Source: an uncultured Actinomycetes bacterium (lineage in GTDB: Bacteria; Actinomycetota; Actinomycetes; Nanopelagicales; Nanopelagicaceae). From it: DNA of 11,667 nt. The stretch lies in assembly GCA_903922745.1 (NCBI GenBank), contig CAIXVA010000056.1:1-11667 (forward strand), written 5' to 3'. The notes under the pieces were generated by a model, which searched no databases, was not told the origin of the DNA, and saw nothing but the letters and a program-made list of their open reading frames with translations. Within the stretch, counting starts at the first letter, position 1. Each line of letters begins with the position of its first letter. A program made the position numbers and the translations under genes. Shown in pieces: positions 6,601 through 11,667 of the stretch.

Positions 6601-7176
6601 CCATTCCCATCAAAGACCACTCTAACTGTTGATGAAAAATCTCAAACAGTTTCGGTTTCAACGGTGACCGCACCAGTAGTTGCGCCAGTAGTTGAAGAGC
6701 GTCGCCTTGTAATGCCACCTCCACCACGTCCTGTTAAGAGTGGAAAGAAGATTGCACCGTTAAAGCCAATCAAGGTTGCTCCAACTCCAGTAGTTGTCAG
6801 TGAAACAGAATCTCCGTGGACGGCAACTGAAATCAAAGCGATCAAAACTGAGATTTCAAAGGAGTTAGACCGCCTGCGTAAAGAACTCGCAATTGTTGAA
6901 CGTGAAATGGATGAATTGATTCAGGAATCTGGCGAAGGTGCTGGAGATGATCAAGCAGATGCTGGAACGAAAACTTTTGAGCGCGAACATGAGATGTCGC
7001 TAGTGATCAATGCACGTGACATGGTTTTGCAAACAGAACGTGCTCTTGAGCGCATTGATAATAAAACGTATGGAAATTGTGAAGAGTGCGGAGCGCCAAT
7101 TGGCAAAGCTCGCCTACAAGTATTCCCTCGCGCAACTCTCTGCATGCTGTGCAAGCAGAAGGAAGAACGGCGCTAA
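6373..7176 (+). CDS. TraR/DksA-family zinc-finger protein with Lys/Ala-rich tail
   Basis: Putative transcription factor of the DksA/TraR family, whose members enter the RNA polymerase secondary channel. The 267-residue protein has two unlike halves. Residues 1-76 are almost only Lys, Ala, Pro and Val in repeats such as AAKKAPVKK, like histone H1 tails or the tail of mycobacterial HupB; this part probably binds DNA nonspecifically. A Pro/Val-rich linker runs to about residue 142. The C-terminal half has a coiled coil (about 144-232) with an acidic turn D193-QA-D196-A-G resembling the DxxDxA tip of E. coli DksA. A four-Cys zinc finger follows (C236, C239, C257, C260; CEEC and CMLC). The start is ATG at 6373 with a weak AAGG upstream. 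lspA starts 2 bp after the stop. The gene diverges from ileS. The family call is secure; targets and ppGpp dependence are unknown. Confidence 0.9.
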   Translation: MPKKPVKKAVAKKAAAKKAPAKKAAKKAPVKKVAAKKAPVKKAAKKAAVKKAPAKKAAPAKKAAVKSIPVKKAAGKPFPSKTTLTVDEKSQTVSVSTVTAPVVAPVVEERRLVMPPPPRPVKSGKKIAPLKPIKVAPTPVVVSETESPWTATEIKAIKTEISKELDRLRKELAIVEREMDELIQESGEGAGDDQADAGTKTFEREHEMSLVINARDMVLQTERALERIDNKTYGNCEECGAPIGKARLQVFPRATLCMLCKQKEERR

Positions 7177-7178
7177 CT

Positions 7179-7658
7179 GTGCGCACATGGCGCACACTCT
7201 TTAGTGTTGCCTGGTTTGTCTGGATCCTCGACTTAGCAACAAAGATTTGGGCTGTCAGCGCACTTTCACATCGCCCTAATATCAAAGTATTGGGTTCCTT
7301 TTTCCAATTAAGCTTTGCCCGAAATTCTGGTGCTGCATTTTCATTTGCAACAGGTGGCACAATTTTTCTATCTATTTTCGGTTTAATAGTGTTGTCAGTT
7401 ATTTTCTACTATTCGACGCGAATTACATCCAAGGGATGGGCTGTTGTTCTAGGCCTAGTTATGGGCGGAATTATTGGCAATTTAATTGATCGAATCTTCC
7501 GCGAGCCAGGCATGCTGCGCGGGCATGTGATTGATTGGATGCAATTGCCACATTGGCCAATTTTCAACATTGCAGACTCAGCAATTGTCATTGCTGCCCT
7601 TATTTCAATGGTGCTTTCGGCACGAAATATTCCGCCGATAACAAAGGTAGGCTCTTAG
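7179..7658 (+). CDS. lspA: Lipoprotein signal peptidase (signal peptidase II)
   Basis: Inner-membrane aspartyl protease that cleaves the signal peptide of prolipoproteins after diacylglyceryl modification of the lipobox cysteine. At 159 residues it has the normal size and four hydrophobic segments. Conserved parts are DLATK near residue 18, ARNSGAAFS with N49, GGIIGNLIDRIF with catalytic D104, and VIDWMQLPHW followed by FNIADSAI with catalytic D133. I chose the GTG at 7179 as start: it is two bases after the dksA stop, gives the expected short cytoplasmic N-terminus, and no better in-frame start lies nearby. Upstream extension of the frame would run through dksA. A GGAAG 13 bases upstream is too distant for an ideal ribosome binding site, so coupling to dksA translation is likely. 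Confidence 0.94.
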   Translation: MRTWRTLFSVAWFVWILDLATKIWAVSALSHRPNIKVLGSFFQLSFARNSGAAFSFATGGTIFLSIFGLIVLSVIFYYSTRITSKGWAVVLGLVMGGIIGNLIDRIFREPGMLRGHVIDWMQLPHWPIFNIADSAIVIAALISMVLSARNIPPITKVGS

Positions 7659-7660
7659 GT

Positions 7661-8602
7661 ATGAGCAATCGCGTCGCCCGTACGTTAACGGTCCCTGAAG
7701 GCGTTGCAGGCGAACGTATTGATAGCGCTTTGACCCGAGTTTTAGGGTTATCTCGTACGACAGTTGTTAAGTTACTCGAAGATGGCGACATCACAACAGG
7801 TGGCAAACCAATGCCAAAGTCAGACCGTGTTACTGCAGGTCAAGTAATTGAAGTTTTAATGCCCGAACCAATTAATTCTGATCCGATTCCATTAACTCCC
7901 ATCGATGGCTTAAGCATTATTTACGACGATAGCGACATCGTTGTTATTGATAAGCCGGTTGGTTGTGCCGCGCATCCAAGTCCAGGGTGGACAGGACCAA
8001 CTGTTGTTGGTGCTTTAATGGCGGCTGGTTACACAATTTCTACATCAGGTCCGGCAGAGCGTCAAGGAATTGTTCATCGTTTAGATGTTGGTACAAGTGG
8101 ATTGATGATTGTGGCCAAGAGCGATACAGCGTTTCATGTATTAAAAGATGCATTTCGAAATCGCACCGTGGACAAGGTTTATCACGCAATGGTTCAAGGT
8201 CACATGGATCCGACAACTGGAACGATTGATGCACCTATTGATCGTCATCCAAAAGAGGATCATCGTTTTGCAGTAATGGCGACAGGAAAAGAATCCATCA
8301 CGCACTACGAAGTAATCGAGTTTTATCGCGGCGTATCAATGGTAAAAATTGAATTAGAAACTGGCCGTACTCACCAAATTCGTGTTCATTTTTCCGCCCT
8401 TCACCATCCATTGGTGGGGGATACGACATATGGAGCAGATCCGGTTTTGGGTAAGAGTCTAGGAATGTCTAGACCTTGGCTTCATGCTGCCGAACTTAAC
8501 TTTGCCCATCCGGTTACAGGTAAGGCTCTTCACTTTGAGGCCCCATACCCAGCCGATCTCACACGCTCGCTGGCGTTGCTTTCCGACGCCGTTCTTCCAT
8601 AA
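7661..8602 (+). CDS. rluD: RluD-family 23S rRNA pseudouridine synthase
   Basis: Converts uridines to pseudouridine in 23S rRNA (helix 69 positions for E. coli RluD) or related targets. The 313-residue protein begins with an S4 RNA-binding domain (about 14-70, with GERIDSAL and SRTTVVKLLEDGDI), followed by the RluA/RluC/RluD catalytic domain. The catalytic aspartate is D142 in IVHRLDVGTSGLM, close to D139 of E. coli RluD. VIDKPVG, TGRTHQIRVHF and HPLVGDTTYG are further family motifs. The ATG at 7661 lies two bases after the lspA stop and is preceded by an AAAGGTAGG that can serve as ribosome binding site. The lspA-rluD pair is a common bacterial arrangement. RluD is the best subfamily match, but exact rRNA targets cannot be read from sequence. 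Confidence 0.92.
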   Translation: MSNRVARTLTVPEGVAGERIDSALTRVLGLSRTTVVKLLEDGDITTGGKPMPKSDRVTAGQVIEVLMPEPINSDPIPLTPIDGLSIIYDDSDIVVIDKPVGCAAHPSPGWTGPTVVGALMAAGYTISTSGPAERQGIVHRLDVGTSGLMIVAKSDTAFHVLKDAFRNRTVDKVYHAMVQGHMDPTTGTIDAPIDRHPKEDHRFAVMATGKESITHYEVIEFYRGVSMVKIELETGRTHQIRVHFSALHHPLVGDTTYGADPVLGKSLGMSRPWLHAAELNFAHPVTGKALHFEAPYPADLTRSLALLSDAVLP

Positions 8603-8620
8603 GCACTAATCTCGCCAATC

Positions 8621-11600
8621 ATGTCCACTGATAATTTCGTACATCTGCACGTCCATACCGAGTATTCAATGCTCGATGGAGCGGCTCGTGTTGGCGATTT
8701 AATCTCTGAAGTCAAGGCACAGGGCATGCCAGCGATTGCAATGACAGATCACGGCAATGTGTTTGGTGCATTTGATTTTTACAAAGCTGCAAAGAATGCT
8801 GATATCAAACCAATTATCGGAATTGAAGCCTACGTTGCCCCCGAATCGCGCTTTGATAAAAAACGTGTGCAATGGGCTGCTGGTGGAGAAGATGATGTGT
8901 CGGGTGGCGGCGCGTATACGCACATGACAATTCTGGCTGAAAACAATCAAGGCCTTGCAAATCTATTTCGTTTGTCATCTCTTGCTTCATTAGAAGGTTA
9001 TTACTACAAGCCGCGCATGGATCGTGAACTTTTAGCGAAGTATTCACAGGGATTAATTGCAACAACAGGATGCCCAGGCGGTGAAATCCAAACCCGTTTA
9101 CGCATGGGTGCATATAAAGAAGCGATTAAAGCAGCCAGTGATTACCGGGATATTTTTGGTGGTGAAAACTTTTATCTTGAAGTCATGGATCACGGGATTG
9201 AAATCGAAGCCCGCGTTAAGCAAGATCTACTAAAGCTGGGCAAAGAGTTGGGATTACCGCTTCTTGCCACTAACGATCTTCACTACACAAAGCAATCAGA
9301 TGCACCAGCCCACGAAGCGTTGCTCTGCGTGCAGTCGGGTTCAACCTTGGCTGATCCAAAGCGCTTTAAGTTTGATAACGATTCTTTCTACGTTAAAACC
9401 GCGGCACAAATGCGAGAGCTATTTAAAGAAATTCCTGAAAGTTGCGATAACACCTTACTTATTGCCGAACGTTGCAACATCACACTCCGCGAAGGTGAAA
9501 ACTTACTTCCTCAGTTTGAGGTGCCAGCAGGTGAAACTGAAGATTCATGGCTGAAGAAAGAAGCAGAGCGTGGTCTCAAAGCACGTATGGGAAATCGTTT
9601 AACTCCTGAGCATGAAACACGGTTGCAGTACGAACTCGGCGTTATGGAAAAGATGGGCTTTCCGGGTTACTTCCTTGTAGTTGCAGACCTTGTCGCGCAT
9701 GCCAAAGAGGTTGGAATCCGCGTAGGACCAGGTCGTGGATCTGCCGCCGGTTCGCTTGTTGCGTACTCATTGGGGATCACAGGACTTGATCCACTAGAAC
9801 ATGGTCTTTTGTTTGAGCGTTTTCTTAATCCAGAACGTATTTCTATGCCAGATATCGACCTGGACTTCGACGAACGTCGTCGCAGCGAAATGATTCGTTA
9901 TGCAACTAATAAATATGGTGAAGACCGAGTTGCTCAGATCATCACTTACGGAACTATTAAGTCTAAGCAAGCAATTAAGGACTCGACTCGCGTTCTTGGA
10001 TATCCTTATGTAATCGGTGAAAAACTTACTAAAGCTTTGCCTCCCAGTGTTATGGGAAAAGATATTTCGCTCAGCGGAGTGTTTGATTCAAAGGATGATC
10101 GTTACGGAGAAGCAGGAGAATTCCGTGCACTCTATAACTCAGATCCAGATTCAAAACGTGTTGTAGACACTGCTCGCGGCCTGGAAGGTTTGAAGCGCCA
10201 GTGGGGTGTTCACGCGGCTGGAGTTATTTTGTCTCGCGAACCTTTGCTAGATGTAATCCCGATTCATCGTCGTGAAGCAGATGGCGCGATTATTACTCAA
10301 TTCGATATGGGTGCATGCGAAGCAACTGGTTTGCTTAAGATGGATTTCTTGGGACTCCGAAATCTTTCAGTCCTAGATGATTGCTTGCTTAATATCAAAG
10401 CTAATCAAGGTATTGATGTTGTATTGGAAACGTTGACTCTTGATGATCCAAAGACATACGAGTTACTGGGTCGAGGTGACACATTAGGTGTATTCCAGCT
10501 CGACGGTGGACCTATGCGAGCATTGCTACGCAGCATGTCACCAGATTCATTCGAGGATATTTCTGCTGTTATTGCTTTGTATCGCCCAGGACCTATGGGA
10601 GAAAATGCACACAACAACTACGCCGATCGTAAAAATAAACGTAAGCCCGTCGAATCAATTCACCCAGAATTATCCGAACCACTTCAGGAAATCCTTGGTG
10701 ATACCTACGGTTTAATCGTGTATCAAGAGCAGGTAATGGCGATTGCACAAAAGGTTGCTGGTTTTTCACTAGGGCGTGCAGATCTTTTGCGTAAGGCTAT
10801 GGGAAAGAAGAACAAAGAGATTTTGGATAAAGAGTACGTTCCCTTTGAAGCAGGTATGAAGGAAAATGGGTTCTCGACAGCTGCCATTAAACGCTTATGG
10901 GAAGTTCTAATTCCCTTTTCTGATTACGCATTTAACCGCGCACACTCTGCTGGGTATGGAGTTGTCTCATACTGGACCGCGTATCTAAAGGCTAATTATC
11001 CAACTGAATACATGGCCGCACTTCTTACATCTGTGCGCGATGACAAGGACAAGTCTGCGCTCTACCTATCAGAGTGTCGTCGCATGGGAATTAAGGTGTT
11101 ATCACCTGATGTCAATGAATCAGATGCCGAGTACACACCACGTGGTGTTGATATTCGTTTTGGATTAGCTGCGATCAGAAATGTCGGAGAAGGTGTTGTT
11201 GCTTCAATCAAGAACGCACGCACCACTAAGGGTCGCTACACCTCTTTTGGTGATTTCCTTGCAAAAGTTGATGCTCAAGTGTGTAACAAAAAAACTATTG
11301 AATCACTGATTAAAGCCGGTGCATTCGGTTCTCTGGGATCTACTCGTAAGGGATTGATTGCAATCCACTTAGAGGCAATTGATTCTGTGATCGAATCAAA
11401 ACGCGCTGAAGCAATTGGTCAGTTTGATTTATTCGGCGGAGAAGCCGTGACTGCCGTTTCTGGTTTAGATATCGAAGTTCCAACAGGTGAGTGGGATAAG
11501 TCGATGCTGCTTTCATATGAGCGAGAAATGTTAGGACTCTACGTTTCAGACCATCCATTACTTGGCGTAGAACATGTTTTGCGTGCCAATACAGATATGT

Positions 11601-11667
11601 CAATCAGCGAAATTGTTGATGATGGCGCACAACATGAATCTATTGTCACCATTGGAGGATTGATCAC
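8621..11667 (+). CDS. dnaE: DNA polymerase III alpha subunit, 3' end outside window
   Basis: Replicative C-family DNA polymerase (DnaE1 type). The window holds 1015 codons of an expected 1150-1200. The N-terminal PHP domain keeps the metal ligands known for proofreading PHP exonucleases: H10 and H12 ([12 protein letters not shown]), D19, H44 (MTDHGN), E69 (GIEAYV), H101, C151 (TTGCPGGE), D219 and H221 (TNDLHY). The polymerase palm carries [11 protein letters not shown], the catalytic pair D411 and D413 in MPDIDLDFD, and D575 in LLKMDFLGL. The fingers and thumb include [30 protein letters not shown] and [11 protein letters not shown] beta-clamp-binding-like segment IGQFDLFGG lies near 929-937, and the sequence ends at the OB-fold entry IVTIGGLI. 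The ATG is 18 bp after rluD with no SD. The frame was checked at several points and stays open to the window edge. Confidence 0.97.
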   Translation, partial: MSTDNFVHLHVHTEYSMLDGAARVGDLISEVKAQGMPAIAMTDHGNVFGAFDFYKAAKNADIKPIIGIEAYVAPESRFDKKRVQWAAGGEDDVSGGGAYTHMTILAENNQGLANLFRLSSLASLEGYYYKPRMDRELLAKYSQGLIATTGCPGGEIQTRLRMGAYKEAIKAASDYRDIFGGENFYLEVMDHGIEIEARVKQDLLKLGKELGLPLLATNDLHYTKQSDAPAHEALLCVQSGSTLADPKRFKFDNDSFYVKTAAQMRELFKEIPESCDNTLLIAERCNITLREGENLLPQFEVPAGETEDSWLKKEAERGLKARMGNRLTPEHETRLQYELGVMEKMGFPGYFLVVADLVAHAKEVGIRVGPGRGSAAGSLVAYSLGITGLDPLEHGLLFERFLNPERISMPDIDLDFDERRRSEMIRYATNKYGEDRVAQIITYGTIKSKQAIKDSTRVLGYPYVIGEKLTKALPPSVMGKDISLSGVFDSKDDRYGEAGEFRALYNSDPDSKRVVDTARGLEGLKRQWGVHAAGVILSREPLLDVIPIHRREADGAIITQFDMGACEATGLLKMDFLGLRNLSVLDDCLLNIKANQGIDVVLETLTLDDPKTYELLGRGDTLGVFQLDGGPMRALLRSMSPDSFEDISAVIALYRPGPMGENAHNNYADRKNKRKPVESIHPELSEPLQEILGDTYGLIVYQEQVMAIAQKVAGFSLGRADLLRKAMGKKNKEILDKEYVPFEAGMKENGFSTAAIKRLWEVLIPFSDYAFNRAHSAGYGVVSYWTAYLKANYPTEYMAALLTSVRDDKDKSALYLSECRRMGIKVLSPDVNESDAEYTPRGVDIRFGLAAIRNVGEGVVASIKNARTTKGRYTSFGDFLAKVDAQVCNKKTIESLIKAGAFGSLGSTRKGLIAIHLEAIDSVIESKRAEAIGQFDLFGGEAVTAVSGLDIEVPTGEWDKSMLLSYEREMLGLYVSDHPLLGVEHVLRANTDMSISEIVDDGAQHESIVTIGGLI

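Noticed and set aside
6270..6620. Minus-strand frame of 116 codons rich in Phe, Ala and Thr
   Set aside because: It is the antisense of the Lys/Ala repeat in the dksA-like gene; its hydrophobic repeat is a by-product of the AAG/GCT codons.
7086..7178. Longer lspA with a start inside the dksA-like gene
   Set aside because: The added residues are an out-of-frame reading of the zinc-finger region; GTG at 7179 gives the normal LspA N-terminus.
7007..7360. Minus-strand frame of 117 codons
   Set aside because: It lies opposite the zinc-finger end of the dksA-like gene and the start of lspA, both well supported, and shows no recognisable motif.
7535..7660. Longer rluD with a start inside lspA
   Set aside because: The added part is an out-of-frame reading of the lspA active-site region; ATG at 7661 starts just before the S4 domain.
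1..11667. CRISPR array, insertion sequence, prophage, toxin-antitoxin or defence genes
   Set aside because: No spaced direct repeats, transposase motifs or accessory genes were seen; every sizeable coding frame matches a core housekeeping family.

Overview
This window is the downstream end of an actinobacterial division and cell-wall (dcw) gene cluster, running into a housekeeping block. The order is 'ftsZ - pgeF - yggS - sepF - yggT (plus strand), ileS (minus strand), dksA/TraR-like - lspA - rluD - dnaE' (plus strand). This order, SepF paired with an FtsZ C-terminal peptide, the GXHH-type isoleucyl-tRNA synthetase and a translational T-box leader on ileS all point to Actinobacteria. The composition is AT-richer than most of the phylum, genes abut or overlap by a few bases, and most starts lack a Shine-Dalgarno sequence. 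I infer a streamlined aquatic actinobacterium of the Nanopelagicales (acI) kind. The phylum-level call is firm; the order-level call is a guess from composition and compactness.

Layout: bases 1-85 are AT-rich sequence that does not encode the expected FtsZ N-terminus. FtsZ homology begins abruptly at the tubulin signature GGGTGTG near base 89 and runs to 913. pgeF, yggS, sepF and yggT then follow with gaps of at most 9 bp or overlaps. yggT converges on ileS, and the two stop codons share one CTAG. A 270-bp divergent intergenic region (6103-6372) holds the complete ileS T-box leader (minus strand) and the short dksA leader (plus strand). dksA, lspA and rluD are nearly contiguous, and dnaE runs off the right edge.

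Function: FtsZ, SepF and YggT belong to the division machinery, with SepF the likely membrane anchor of the Z ring. PgeF edits peptidoglycan precursors and YggS buffers pyridoxal phosphate. LspA matures lipoproteins, RluD pseudouridylates rRNA, DnaE replicates DNA and the DksA-like protein probably acts on RNA polymerase. IleS is regulated separately by uncharged tRNA-Ile.

I found no new multi-gene system. The points most worth following are the translational T-box with an apparent ultrashort Stem I and a perfect SD-sequestering hairpin; the GTHH active-site motif predicting strong mupirocin resistance; the inverted ileS with no divIVA beside it; a 16-nt sequence shared between the yggT start and the antisense of the T-box leader; and the abrupt loss of the ftsZ 5' part at the left edge.
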